Positions 24,923 through 33,481 of a stretch of DNA of 64,000 nt are shown here, one piece after another; position 1 is the first letter of the stretch; the number at the start of each line of letters is the position of its first letter. The notes under the pieces were generated by a model. The model had not been told where the DNA came from and made no database searches. It was given only the letters and a program-made list of their open reading frames with translations. A program made the translations under genes and the position numbers. The stretch spans positions 57,518 through 121,517 of the forward strand of contig JAFRXY010000041.1 of NCBI GenBank assembly GCA_017441385.1, in the 5' to 3' direction. Origin of the DNA: Clostridia bacterium (GTDB lineage: Bacteria > Bacillota > Clostridia > Oscillospirales > Acutalibacteraceae).

Positions 24923-25138
24923 TATTTTCGCATGACGTTGCGATTGCATCGCGCATAAATCCGGATAAAATATTGTAAAAAATTTGATTTATTTCATTTT
25001 GAATGAATCACCGCCATCTGCGCAAAATAGTTTTGCAAACATTTCGCTCACGCGTTTTGATTGCGAATTTGCTGTATATTTTTCGGATAGATCGTTGAAA
25101 TCCCGATACAGCTAAGCTATTATTCAGGAGATGACAAG

Positions 25139-25357
25139 ATGCTTGACAGAACATCGCTGATACTGGTTATCATCGGCGCGTTGAACTGGGGCTCAGTCGG
25201 CCTATTCAGGTTCGATTTTGTGGGCTGGCTTTTCGGCGGACAGGCTGCCACATTCAGCAGAATTATCTTCACACTTGTGGGTCTGGCAGGATTGTGGTGC
25301 ATTTCCCTCCTTTTCCGCGACAGGGACGAAACCACTTCGGAGATAAGCCACATGTAA
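25139..25357 (+). CDS. DUF378 small membrane protein
   Basis: A 72-residue protein with two helices. The GALNWGSVGLFRFDFVGWLFG segment (GALNWGSVGLF visible at about 13-23) is the signature of DUF378, a family of unknown function widespread in Firmicutes; the second helix is at about 40-62 and a charged RDRDE tail is cytosolic. TCAGGAGATGACAAG precedes the ATG. Stand-alone gene ended by a strong terminator; the 216-base upstream gap holds no other gene and no consensus promoter that I can defend. Confidence 0.85.
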   Translation: MLDRTSLILVIIGALNWGSVGLFRFDFVGWLFGGQAATFSRIIFTLVGLAGLWCISLLFRDRDETTSEISHM

Positions 25358-25385
25358 CCTGCGAAAACAACCATACAGACAAATT

Positions 25386-25436
25386 GAACAGCCCGATTCT
25401 TTGCTCTGAACGCATGGGAGTCGGGCTGTTCTTTTT
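25386..25436 (+). terminator. Terminator after the DUF378 gene
   Basis: Stem GAACAGCCCGA / TCGGGCTGTTC followed by CTTTTTC. Confidence 0.85.
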
Positions 25437-25489
25437 CGACAGTATAATTCAATTTAAATCATCAAAAGAAATATAATTGTCATATTGGG

Positions 25490-25519
25490 TTGACATATCT
25501 TATGAAACTGTGATAAAAT
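25490..25519 (+). promoter_or_regulatory. Promoter of the nucleotidyltransferase-aminotransferase gene
   Basis: TTGACA, 18 bases, TAAAAT, followed by CAGGAGGACAAT directly before the ATG at 25560. Confidence 0.65.
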
Positions 25520-25559
25520 AATAAAATACAAATATATCTTTTCAATTCAGGAGGACAAT

Positions 25560-27395
25560 ATGCAGGCTATTATTTTGGCAGCCGGAATGGGAAAACGCCT
25601 TAAAGAGTTAACAAGCAGCAACACCAAATGCATGGTAAAAGTTAACGGAGTGGCTCTTATTGATCGAATGCTTCATCAGATAGAAAGGTTTTCTCCCTCT
25701 CGCATCATAGTGGTAGTGGGTTACGAGGGACAGAAACTGATGCATCATATTGACTCACTGAGCATAAATACTCCTGTGATTTATATTGAGAATCCGATTT
25801 ATGACAAAACCAATAATATTTATTCTCTTGCGCTTGCCAAAGAATGGCTTTGCCGTGAAGATACCATTCTCTTTGAATCCGATATAATTTTCGAAGACTC
25901 GGTGCTTGATGAATTGATATCAGACCCCCGTGATTCTCTGGTGCTGGTAGATAAATACGAAAGCTGGATGGACGGAACATGTGTCAAGCTGGGCAAAAAT
26001 GACAGTATTGAGGAATTTGTTCCGGGTAAAAAATTCAATTTTAATGATATTGAAGAGTATTACAAGACCGTCAATATTTATAAATTCAGCAAGTATTTCT
26101 CTGAAACTCACTATGTGCCTTTTTTGGAGGCCTATCAGTGCGCCCTTGGACAAAACGAATATTATGAGCAGGTGCTCCGGGTAATCGCCCTTCTTGACAA
26201 TCCGGGTATCAAGGCTAAAAGGCTTCACGGTCAGCGTTGGTACGAAATAGATGACATACAGGATCTCAACATCGCCGAGTCCATGTTTTCTCCTGACGAT
26301 GACGAACGGGTCAGATTGCTTCAGGAACGCTACGGCGGATATTGGCGATATCCGAAACTTCTGGATTTCTGCTATCTGGTCAATCCGTATTTTCCCCCTG
26401 AAAGAATGAAAAATGAGATAAAGGCGAATTTTGATAAGCTGCTTACACAATATCCTTCCGGCATGCATATCAACAGCCTGCTGGCAGGGAAAAACTTCAA
26501 TATTCACCAGGAGAATATTATTGTAGGAAACGGCGCGGCCGAGCTAATTAAGAGTCTTATGGGATATCTTACGGGCAGAACCGGCTTTATCAGACCGACA
26601 TTTGAAGAGTATCCCAACAGATATTCCGCAGACGATTCCGTTGCATACATACCGGAAAATATGGATTTTTCGTACACAGCGGATGATATTATGGCGTTTT
26701 TCTCCGACAAGGAAATCCGCAATCTCATCGTGATAAATCCCGATAATCCAAGCGGGAACTATATTCATAAAAAAGATTTGCTCAGACTCATTGAATGGTC
26801 AGGGAACAGAGGAATACGCCTTATCATGGACGAATCGTTTGTTGACTTTGCCGACGAAGAAGACAGCACCTTGATTTGTCAGGAAATCATCACCGAAAAT
26901 CCCCATTTATTTGTGATGAAAAGCATCTCGAAATCCTTTGGCGTTCCCGGTCTCAGGCTCGGAGTCCTTGCCTCCGGAGACATCAGAACAGTCAGCCTTA
27001 TGAAAAAGGACGTTGCCATATGGAATATCAACTCCTTTGCGGAATTTTACATGCAGATTTATGAAAAGTATAAGAGTGACTATGCGAACGCGCTGGTAAA
27101 ATTCCGAGAGGAAAGAGCAAGATTTATCCGTGAGCTCAATGAAATAAACGGACTTCGGGTCATCCCCTCACAGGCGAATTTCATTATGGTGGAAACCTCT
27201 GCTGCTATTTCTCCCAAGGAGCTTCTCAAAAGCCTGCTGATCAAATACAATCTGCTCATTAAAGATCTTACCTCTAAAACGGGGGGAAAGCATTATCTTC
27301 GACTGGCCGTCAGAAATCGGGAAGATAACACATTGCTTGTGAATGCTCTCAGGCTTGAGCTTAAGGGCAAACTATCCCAAAACAGCGTTACTTAA
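25560..27395 (+). CDS. Bifunctional nucleotidyltransferase-aminotransferase (LicC/PntC-like)
   Basis: A 611-residue fusion. Residues 1-235 are a LicC/MobA-type NTP transferase: AAGMGKRLKELT loop, KCMVKVNG lysine motif, ENPIYDKTNNIYSL and ESDIIFEDS metal site. After a linker, residues about 265-600 are a fold-type I PLP enzyme like HisC/CobD: VGNGAAELI near 320, INPDNPSGNYI near 397, MDESFVDF near 423, and the PLP lysine Lys458 in SISKSFGVPGLRLG. The same architecture is known in PntC, which makes CMP-2-aminoethylphosphonate and regenerates the amine in cis, and in phosphocholine-type loci. No pepM, ppd or LicD-like gene is in the window. The gene is visibly more AT-rich than its neighbours and isolated between terminators, suggesting transfer. 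Exact substrate unknown. Confidence 0.8.
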   Translation: MQAIILAAGMGKRLKELTSSNTKCMVKVNGVALIDRMLHQIERFSPSRIIVVVGYEGQKLMHHIDSLSINTPVIYIENPIYDKTNNIYSLALAKEWLCREDTILFESDIIFEDSVLDELISDPRDSLVLVDKYESWMDGTCVKLGKNDSIEEFVPGKKFNFNDIEEYYKTVNIYKFSKYFSETHYVPFLEAYQCALGQNEYYEQVLRVIALLDNPGIKAKRLHGQRWYEIDDIQDLNIAESMFSPDDDERVRLLQERYGGYWRYPKLLDFCYLVNPYFPPERMKNEIKANFDKLLTQYPSGMHINSLLAGKNFNIHQENIIVGNGAAELIKSLMGYLTGRTGFIRPTFEEYPNRYSADDSVAYIPENMDFSYTADDIMAFFSDKEIRNLIVINPDNPSGNYIHKKDLLRLIEWSGNRGIRLIMDESFVDFADEEDSTLICQEIITENPHLFVMKSISKSFGVPGLRLGVLASGDIRTVSLMKKDVAIWNINSFAEFYMQIYEKYKSDYANALVKFREERARFIRELNEINGLRVIPSQANFIMVETSAAISPKELLKSLLIKYNLLIKDLTSKTGGKHYLRLAVRNREDNTLLVNALRLELKGKLSQNSVT

Positions 27396-27433
27396 AATAC
27401 GACATCGGTAAATTTATCATATTCTTGCATATT

Positions 27434-27490
27434 AAAACCGCCGAAGCTGGATTGCTTGTCGATTTGCAATTCCCCCGCTTCGGCGGTTTT
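27434..27490. terminator. Bidirectional terminator
   Basis: Perfect 14-bp stem AAAACCGCCGAAGC / GCTTCGGCGGTTTT between convergent genes. Confidence 0.9.
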
Positions 27491-27508
27491 ATATGATATG
27501 AAGCTTTC

Positions 27509-29254
27509 TCAGATTTTTTCCGGAAGTATCATCGTGATTCTTGTTCCCTTGCCTACAGTGGATTCGGCTGTCACAGAACCGCCCAGTTTTTCAACAACTG
27601 AGCGTGTGATGAAAAGTCCCATTCCTGTACGGCGGCCGGAATCATTGGGCGCGTTATCCCCCATAAAGCCCGCCATAAAAATATGCGGCAAATCTTCATC
27701 CGAAATTCCACACCCGCTGTCGTCTACCATCAGGTGAATCATGCTGCCTTCTTTTTTGGCGGAAATGGCAATCTTTCCTCCCAGTCCGGTAAATTCAACG
27801 GCGTTGAACACAACCTGTGTAAGCGCAAAAATCAACCAGCGCTTATCGGTGACAATATCTATGTCAAGGCCCTTCCAGAGCAGACCGATTCTCTTATCCA
27901 TGAAGAAAGGAGAAAACCGTCTCAGGCATTCCTTGACCATAGCCGAAAAATTGTATTTTTTGAGTTCAAGGTTGTCCCTGATGCTGTCGAGCATGGTGAA
28001 ATAATAGATTCTGTCGAGCATCGCGTTGACATATTCGGCTTCCTTGCCAAGGGAATCCGCCATCTTCTTGTCCGTGAGAGCTTCCACCTGCTTTAACAGA
28101 CGGATGGCAGCGGGCTTCGCATCTGACGCCCAGACTTCCACACAATCGCTGTAAAGAATCTCATCATCGTTCATATGATCAAAGAATTCCTCTATTTCCT
28201 GTCCTCTTTCAGCGCGTCTTGCCGCTTCTTCTTCGCTGACAGGCATATATGCGCTCTGAATAGGCTGAGGCTTTGCGACTTCAACCTTCTCAGGCTCGGT
28301 TTTTACTTCCGTCGATGCCCCTCTGAAAGGAATCGACATTACAGGACCTCCAATCGGTTCATCCATCACAGGTCTGACAATCGTCGGGGCAACCGTATCG
28401 GCGGCAAATCTGACTTCATCACGCACCGGCTGAGAAGGAGCGTCGAAGGTCATTACCGGTCTGCCTATCACGTTGTCATCGAACGAAGCAGCGGCAGGTT
28501 CGGCAAACGGTTTATTCGGCACATTCTGCTGACGGAATTCAAATCTTGACGGAGCATTGCGGCGGAAACTGTCAGCATTTCTTCGTGTATCCTGTATAGG
28601 TTCCTGAACAGGATCCGGCACAACGGTATACTCGATATCGTCGTCACGGAAGTCGCGCTCGTCGCGGAAGTCGCGTTCGTCGCGGAAGTCGCGCTCGTCG
28701 CGGAAGTCGCGCTCGTCGCGGAAGTCGCGCTCGTCGCGGAAGTCACGCTCGTCGCGGAAGTCGCGCTCGTCGCGGAAGTCGCGCTCGTCGCGGAAATCGC
28801 GCTCGTCGAGGAAATCGCGCTCGTCGCGGAAATCGCGCTCGTCGCGGAAATCGCCTTCATCGCCATAATTTCCGATTTCATCCCCGAAATCAGGATTGTC
28901 CGGATCATACCCGGGGCCGTCATTGGCTCTGTAACCCTTCGATTCGTCCTGATAGCCGTAATCATCAGTGTCGTCGTCAAAAAAATTATACTGTTCCTGC
29001 TTCGGAGGATAATCAGGCTGCTGCGGCTTTCGGGACATAATAAAATCAGCGATGATGATGGCTGCCATAAGCAGAAAACCGATAGCTACAGAAATAAGCG
29101 CTACAACACCGCCCGCCTCCGCTATGGCGTCAATGAGAATACCAAGCAGAGATACGATTGCAAACACCAGAAACCCAGCGGCGAGTATACGCTTTTTCTT
29201 GTCCATATCCTTGATTACCGGAATCTTGTCAAGCAGCGAATCCAGAAAATTCAT
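27509..29254 (-). CDS. Membrane HATPase (histidine-kinase-like) protein with RDERDF repeat
   Basis: A 581-residue protein. Two helices at about 24-45 and 50-70 anchor it; residues about 75-130 are acidic; about 132-202 are eleven near-identical hexapeptides (RDERDF, one LDERDF); then a disordered, Pro- and Arg-rich stretch to about 345. Residues about 360-455 are helical like a dimerisation domain (YYFTMLDSIRDNLELKKY visible) and about 465-581 are a good HATPase_c domain with N box FALTQVVFNAVEF, G1 DDSGCGISDEDLPHIF and G2 RRTGMGLFI. I see no histidine in the expected phospho-acceptor place and no response regulator nearby. It may be an ATP-binding scaffold or a kinase of a different sort. 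Confidence 0.8.
   Translation of the reverse strand: MNFLDSLLDKIPVIKDMDKKKRILAAGFLVFAIVSLLGILIDAIAEAGGVVALISVAIGFLLMAAIIIADFIMSRKPQQPDYPPKQEQYNFFDDDTDDYGYQDESKGYRANDGPGYDPDNPDFGDEIGNYGDEGDFRDERDFRDERDFLDERDFRDERDFRDERDFRDERDFRDERDFRDERDFRDERDFRDERDFRDERDFRDDDIEYTVVPDPVQEPIQDTRRNADSFRRNAPSRFEFRQQNVPNKPFAEPAAASFDDNVIGRPVMTFDAPSQPVRDEVRFAADTVAPTIVRPVMDEPIGGPVMSIPFRGASTEVKTEPEKVEVAKPQPIQSAYMPVSEEEAARRAERGQEIEEFFDHMNDDEILYSDCVEVWASDAKPAAIRLLKQVEALTDKKMADSLGKEAEYVNAMLDRIYYFTMLDSIRDNLELKKYNFSAMVKECLRRFSPFFMDKRIGLLWKGLDIDIVTDKRWLIFALTQVVFNAVEFTGLGGKIAISAKKEGSMIHLMVDDSGCGISDEDLPHIFMAGFMGDNAPNDSGRRTGMGLFITRSVVEKLGGSVTAESTVGKGTRITMILPEKI
28648..28858 (-). repeat. 18-bp coding tandem repeat (RDERDF)
   Basis: About eleven and a half copies of an 18-bp unit (CGCGGAAGTCGCGCTCGT on the plus strand) with few differences, mainly G/A at one position and one variant giving Leu for Arg. 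The near-identity at silent positions indicates recent expansion. It codes a strictly charged hexapeptide array with one Phe per unit. There are no spacers, so it is not a CRISPR array. Confidence 0.92.
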
Positions 29255-29423
29255 AGTAAATATTCAACCTCCGTTTTCTCAGGCATGAATGAACCCTTCC
29301 GTTTCAAGCCTATGCCTGAATATTATAACTCACAGAGCAATACAATGTCAATTATATAATTATTAAATATTTGTATGAAATGTTCAAAATTTCTTTCAGG
29401 CAATCAAATGGAACAAAGAATTG

Positions 29424-29460
29424 AAAAAACTTCGACCCGTTCTGCCGAAACGGATCGAAG
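29424..29460 (-). terminator. Terminator of the small lipoprotein gene
   Basis: Stem CTTCGACCCGTT / AACGGATCGAAG with a six-base A run on the left that is a U tract on the minus strand. Confidence 0.85.
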
Positions 29461-29478
29461 CTCAGTTTATTTTCAAGA

Positions 29479-29841
29479 TTATGACATCTTTCTGAATTCG
29501 ATTGTACCGGAATTATCCTTGAGGGTGAGAATGCCGTCTTTGAATGTCGCTTTTACGTTCTGACCCTTAATGACGAATATACCGGTGCTTGCCTTATATG
29601 TCATTTCGGTTTTGCTTCCGAAAAGATCCATGGTAGCGGTATCGTCATCACGGATGACGAGTGTGGCGGTTCTTCCGGTCGCTTTGATAGAAGCCAGTTG
29701 CTCCTCGTTATAACTTACGCCGCCTGCATTCATATTGATAAGATCGTATGTTCCGACAATTTCAGACTTCTTCAGACCGCTGCAGGAAACCAGTGTGAAA
29801 ACAAACAAGCACGCTATAACAACACCGACTATTTTTTTCAA
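29479..29841 (-). CDS. Small lipoprotein, probable lipocalin-like beta-barrel
   Basis: A 120-residue exported lipoprotein. The signal peptide KKIVGVVIACLFVFTLVSCSG ends in the lipobox VSC (Cys about residue 17). The mature part opens with IVGTYDLINMN, then alternating short strands (TATLVIRDDDTATMDLFG, VKATFKDGILTLKD), as in the small lipocalin-like (DUF4923/DUF5640-type) domains of gut Firmicutes. I prefer the TTG at 29841, correctly placed after GGAAGTGATC; another TTG lies 15 bases upstream. Role unknown. The next gene upstream on the strand is more than 300 bases away, so it is transcribed alone. Confidence 0.72.
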   Translation of the reverse strand: MKKIVGVVIACLFVFTLVSCSGLKKSEIVGTYDLINMNAGGVSYNEEQLASIKATGRTATLVIRDDDTATMDLFGSKTEMTYKASTGIFVIKGQNVKATFKDGILTLKDNSGTIEFRKMS

Positions 29842-30191
29842 ACAGATCACTTCCAATAAGATAATAATTAAAAAAACACCAGATCGCGGCAGAATCCCTT
29901 AACCTGCTCACTGTTTCTTCACGCGCATCTTGTCTCCGTTCAGGCAGCTGACGCCATGCGGCAGACATGTGAATTCTGAACAGGCATATAGTTTTTCAAG
30001 GGAATTCGATTGGCATTCATTTAAAACGAACTACAAGTATCTTATTACAACACGTCTTGATTATACAACATAATAACCAAAAAATCAAGCGATTACAGAA
30101 AAAATATCAGAAGATTTTTTTGTGTTTTGTGTGTCTTTGTACCGAAAATGATCATATTCGTCCGGCCTCGTATCAGCGAAATGCTGTCAGA
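29842..30191. other. Gene-free stretch between the lipoprotein and GMP synthase genes
   Basis: About 350 AT-rich bases. It must contain the lipoprotein promoter and the end of the guaA transcript; I see no strong hairpin terminator after guaA, and no conserved RNA or credible gene. Frames crossing it on the plus strand are reverse-strand shadows of guaA. Confidence 0.5.
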
Positions 30192-31172
30192 TTATTCCCA
30201 TTCAATTGTTGCGCAGGGCTTTGGGGTGAGATCGTAGAGAACGCGGTTGACATTTTCCACCTCGGTAGTAATGCGCTTTGTAATGTACTGGAGCAGTTCA
30301 AAGGGGACGTCCTCCACAGTGGCGGTCATAGCGTCGGTAGTATTCACAGCGCGGATAATCACGGGGTAGGCAAATGTGCGCTTGCCTTCCTTCACGCCTA
30401 CTGATCTGAAATCAGGAACGGCTGTGAAGTACTGCCAGACCTTTCCTTCCAACCCGTTTTTGGCAAATTCCTCGCGGAGAATAGCATCCGATTCCCTGAC
30501 GGCTTCCAGCCGGTCGCGGGTAATGGCGCCAAGGCAGCGGACACCCAGTCCGGGGCCGGGGAACGGCTGACGGAATACCATGCTGTCGGGAAGTCCGAGC
30601 GCCTTGCCGACCACGCGTACCTCGTCCTTAAAGAGCAGCTTAACCGGCTCGACAAGCTCGAATTTCAGATCTTCCGGCAAACCGCCGACGTTGTGGTGAG
30701 CCTTTACGCCGTCGCTCTCCAGAATATCAGGATAAATGGTTCCCTGCGCAAGGAATTCGATTCCGTCGAGCTTTCTGGCTTCTTCCTCAAAAACGCGGAT
30801 GAATTCCGCGCCGATAATCTTGCGCTTTTTTTCCGGTTCGGCAACGCCCGCCAGCTTGTCAAGAAAACGGTCTACCGCATCGACATAAATGAGATTGGCG
30901 TCCATCTGGTTGCGGAATACCTCAATCACCTGTTCGGGTTCGCCCTTGCGAAGAAGTCCGTGATTGACATGAACACATACCAGCTGCTTGCCGATTGCCT
31001 TGATGAGCAGCGCGGCAACCACCGAACTGTCCACGCCGCCCGACAACGCCAGCAGCACCTTTTTGTCGCCGATCTGAGCGCGAAGCTCACCAACCTGTTC
31101 CTCAATGAATGCCTCTGCAAGTGCAGGAGTCGTGATTCTCTCCATTATTTCCGGACGTACATTACCTTGCAT
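30192..31172 (-). CDS. guaA: GMP synthase ATP-pyrophosphatase subunit (GuaA C-terminal half only)
   Basis: A 326-residue protein with only the synthetase part of GMP synthase, which adenylates XMP and aminates it to GMP. PP-loop [11 protein letters not shown] near residue 30, the [13 protein letters not shown] lid segment near 57, the [13 protein letters not shown] motif near 200, and the dimerisation domain ending in [10 protein letters not shown]. The N-terminal glutamine amidotransferase of about 195 residues in usual bacterial GuaA is absent. The ATG at 31172 lies eight bases after GAGGAGG, and the promoter lies 40 bases upstream, so nothing is missing by truncation. It is like the archaeal two-subunit enzyme; a separate amidotransferase subunit is expected elsewhere. 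Confidence 0.9.
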   Translation of the reverse strand: MQGNVRPEIMERITTPALAEAFIEEQVGELRAQIGDKKVLLALSGGVDSSVVAALLIKAIGKQLVCVHVNHGLLRKGEPEQVIEVFRNQMDANLIYVDAVDRFLDKLAGVAEPEKKRKIIGAEFIRVFEEEARKLDGIEFLAQGTIYPDILESDGVKAHHNVGGLPEDLKFELVEPVKLLFKDEVRVVGKALGLPDSMVFRQPFPGPGLGVRCLGAITRDRLEAVRESDAILREEFAKNGLEGKVWQYFTAVPDFRSVGVKEGKRTFAYPVIIRAVNTTDAMTATVEDVPFELLQYITKRITTEVENVNRVLYDLTPKPCATIEWE

Positions 31173-31208
31173 GATGAAATCCTCCTCAAATTTATAGTAT
31201 GTTGAATT

Positions 31209-31237
31209 ATTATACAATATCCGTTCCGCAAAATCAA
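31209..31237 (-). promoter_or_regulatory. Promoter of the GMP synthase gene
   Basis: Minus strand TTGATT, 17 bases, TATAAT, with a leader of only about 30 bases before the start codon. The short leader leaves no room for a purine riboswitch. Confidence 0.7.
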
Positions 31238-31292
31238 TAGGAATTAATCTATTGTAAATCATTTTGATGTTTTTTCAAAAAATGAATAATCA

Positions 31293-32540
31293 TCATGTTC
31301 TGTAGTCACCGTTGATCTTGACATACTCATAGGTGAGGTCGCAGCCCCATGCCTTAGCGGAAACATCTCCCTGATGCAGATCGATCGAAATGAATATTTC
31401 GTCGGCAGTCAGCATTGCAGCGGCTTCTTCCTCCGAGAAAGCGACCCCGGTTCCCTTCCGGCAGACCGCAATGTTTCCCTTGGAAGAGGACATATCCACG
31501 TCCACCTTGTCTATGTCGAAATCCGCCTCCGCGTAGCCTATCGCGCAGAGAATTCTTCCCCAGTTCGCGTCTTCGCCGAATACAGCGCATTTCACCAGCG
31601 GCGAACGAATGACGCTCTTTGCGACAGTGATCGCCGTATCGAGATCGGGTGCGCCGGAACAGGTGCATTCGATGAGCTTGGTCGCGCCCTCTCCGTCCTT
31701 GGCAAGCATACGTGTCAGATTCATCATGACAGCATACAGCGCCGCTTTGAATACCTCATATTCCTCCCCCGGCTCGGACAACTCTTCATTTCCTGCAAGA
31801 CCGTTTGCCATGAGCAGCACGCAGTCATTGGTGGAAGTATCTCCGTCAACGCTCAGGCAGTTGTATGTCACCTTCACCACGTCGGAAAGAGCTCTTTGCA
31901 GCAATTCGGTGCTGACAGCGGCGTCGGTAGTGATGAAATTCAGGGTGGTTGCCATGTTGGGGTGAATCATCCCGCTGCCTTTCGCCATGCCGCCCATTCT
32001 GCACATAACGCCGCACAGCTCGAATTCCACGGCATATTCCTTTTTCACCGTGTCGGTGGTCATGATGGCATTAACAGCCCTGCCGTTTCCGTCGGTGGAA
32101 AGCCCCGCGGCAAGTTCCTCAATATGATCTGCAATCGGTTCGATCGGAAGAATCTGCCCGATCACGCCTGTGGAGGCAACGACCATTTCATTCGGGTCAA
32201 TGCCGAGAGCGCCGGCTGCTAAAACGCACATCTTCTCCGCCTTTTCCACACCGTCGGCATTGCAGGTGTTGGCATTCTTGCTGTTGGCAATGAAGCCGCG
32301 GGTTCTTCCGCCGGTCGCCGCCAGATGGGCTTTTGTGACTGTAATCGGCGCACCCTTGACCTTGTTGGTGGTGTAGACGGCGGCTGCATTGCAGAGCACG
32401 TCGCTCAACACAAGTCCTAGATCGTTCTTGGCTTTATCGCTGTTAAGACCGCAGTTGAGTCCGTTGGCTCTGAACCCCTTTGCGGCACAGACGCCTCCTT
32501 CGATTTTTGTAAATTGCTTTTTTGTAATTCCGTTAATCAT
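31293..32540 (-). CDS. argJ: Bifunctional ornithine acetyltransferase/N-acetylglutamate synthase
   Basis: A 415-residue ArgJ, which transfers the acetyl group from N-acetylornithine to glutamate in arginine synthesis. The self-cleavage motif is seen as GSGMIHPNMATT near residue 196, with the scissile Ala-Thr bond producing alpha and beta chains and the new N-terminal Thr as nucleophile. Also seen: KGAPITVTKAH, ASTGVIGQILP and the C-terminal YEYVKINGDYRT. I start at the ATG at 32540, ten bases after GAGGA. The usual argC, argB and argD neighbours are absent; it follows the dipeptidase gene by a few bases and may be read with it. Confidence 0.92.
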   Translation of the reverse strand: MINGITKKQFTKIEGGVCAAKGFRANGLNCGLNSDKAKNDLGLVLSDVLCNAAAVYTTNKVKGAPITVTKAHLAATGGRTRGFIANSKNANTCNADGVEKAEKMCVLAAGALGIDPNEMVVASTGVIGQILPIEPIADHIEELAAGLSTDGNGRAVNAIMTTDTVKKEYAVEFELCGVMCRMGGMAKGSGMIHPNMATTLNFITTDAAVSTELLQRALSDVVKVTYNCLSVDGDTSTNDCVLLMANGLAGNEELSEPGEEYEVFKAALYAVMMNLTRMLAKDGEGATKLIECTCSGAPDLDTAITVAKSVIRSPLVKCAVFGEDANWGRILCAIGYAEADFDIDKVDVDMSSSKGNIAVCRKGTGVAFSEEEAAAMLTADEIFISIDLHQGDVSAKAWGCDLTYEYVKINGDYRT

Positions 32541-32545
32541 GATTC

Positions 32546-33481
32546 TCAATCCTCAAAAATATAATTCATAAAGTAATTCTCCGCGTTGCGGGAGAAGATT
32601 TTTCTTACCAGTTCCTCGCTGTAATTCAGCCTGAGAAAGCGCTCGTACAGCACGCCCATGGATTCAATTCCCGTCATGTCAGGCGGAATGTCGCAGCCGT
32701 CAAAGTCGCTCCCCATGCAGAGGGAATTGTCACAACCGAGAGAAAGCATGTATTCCGCGTGCCGGAGAATGTCGGTCATGCTGGCATTTTCGTCCTCTCT
32801 GAGAAAGCTCACGCAGAAATTCAGCCCGATCAGTCCGCCGCTGGAAGTGATGATTCCGATCATATCATCCGTGAGATTGCGGGCGTTGCCGCAAAGCGTT
32901 CGGGCGTTGGAATGGCTGGCGATAAAGGGAGCTTCGCTGATTTCAGCAACATCATAAAAACCCGCGTCAGAAAGGTGGGAAACATCCACCGCCATTCCCA
33001 GCCGGTTCATTTCCTTTACAACGTCGCGTCCGAAACGGGTGAGCCCTCTCCCCTTTTCGGCCCGAACGCCGTCCCCAAGTTCGTTGGAATCGTTCCATGT
33101 CAGGGTGATCAGCCGCACGCCGTCATTGTAAAGCGACTGCACACGTCTGATATCTCCCGCCAGAGCCGAACCGCCTTCCACCGAAATGACCGCACGGCAG
33201 GCAGCTTCGGAACGGAAACCTTCCGCGTCGCGAACGACTTTGAATGCCCCGGGAAAAAGCCGCTCCTGCCGGTGAATATAATCCTTCACGCGCTCGTAAT
33301 GCCGGACGGCTTCCTCACCCCGGTATTCGTCCGGCATGAAGACGGCAAACACCTGCCGCCAGTTCTCCAGATAACTTCCTCTTTCCAGCGAAATGTGCGA
33401 AGCGCCCGTTTTTATGTCAGTGCCGCCCAGCCTTCCGGAACATTCAAATGCCGTGTCACAGTGTAGATCAAACAAGTCCAT
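32546..33481 (-). CDS. Membrane dipeptidase (peptidase family M19)
   Basis: A 311-residue renal-dipeptidase-like zinc enzyme. The first metal site is FDLHCDTAFE at residues 4-13; the bridging glutamate is in ISVEGGSALAG near 108; later ligands are in VDVSHLSDAGFYD near 178 and SHSNARTLCGNARNLTDDM (part) near 205; the family's GSDFDGCDIPPDM lies near 262. There is no signal peptide or GPI signal, so it is a cytosolic dipeptidase. Its start overlaps the rnhB stop by 14 bases, so the two are coupled; argJ follows within six bases. Confidence 0.9.
   Translation of the reverse strand: MDLFDLHCDTAFECSGRLGGTDIKTGASHISLERGSYLENWRQVFAVFMPDEYRGEEAVRHYERVKDYIHRQERLFPGAFKVVRDAEGFRSEAACRAVISVEGGSALAGDIRRVQSLYNDGVRLITLTWNDSNELGDGVRAEKGRGLTRFGRDVVKEMNRLGMAVDVSHLSDAGFYDVAEISEAPFIASHSNARTLCGNARNLTDDMIGIITSSGGLIGLNFCVSFLREDENASMTDILRHAEYMLSLGCDNSLCMGSDFDGCDIPPDMTGIESMGVLYERFLRLNYSEELVRKIFSRNAENYFMNYIFED

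Noticed and set aside
28648..28858. CRISPR-like array of short repeats
   Set aside because: The 18-bp units are contiguous without spacers and are in frame inside a long coding sequence.
28468..28980. Ser/Ala/Thr-repeat protein in another frame of the RDERDF array
   Set aside because: Frame-shifted shadow of the repeat in the HATPase gene; no start site and no family match.
25139..29254. Phosphonate biosynthesis gene cluster
   Set aside because: Only the PntC-like fusion is present; no PEP mutase or phosphonopyruvate decarboxylase, and the flanking genes are separated by strong terminators.
31173..31262. Purine riboswitch or longer start of the GMP synthase gene
   Set aside because: The promoter is only about 40 bases from the start; there is no space for an aptamer, and the extension overlaps the promoter.
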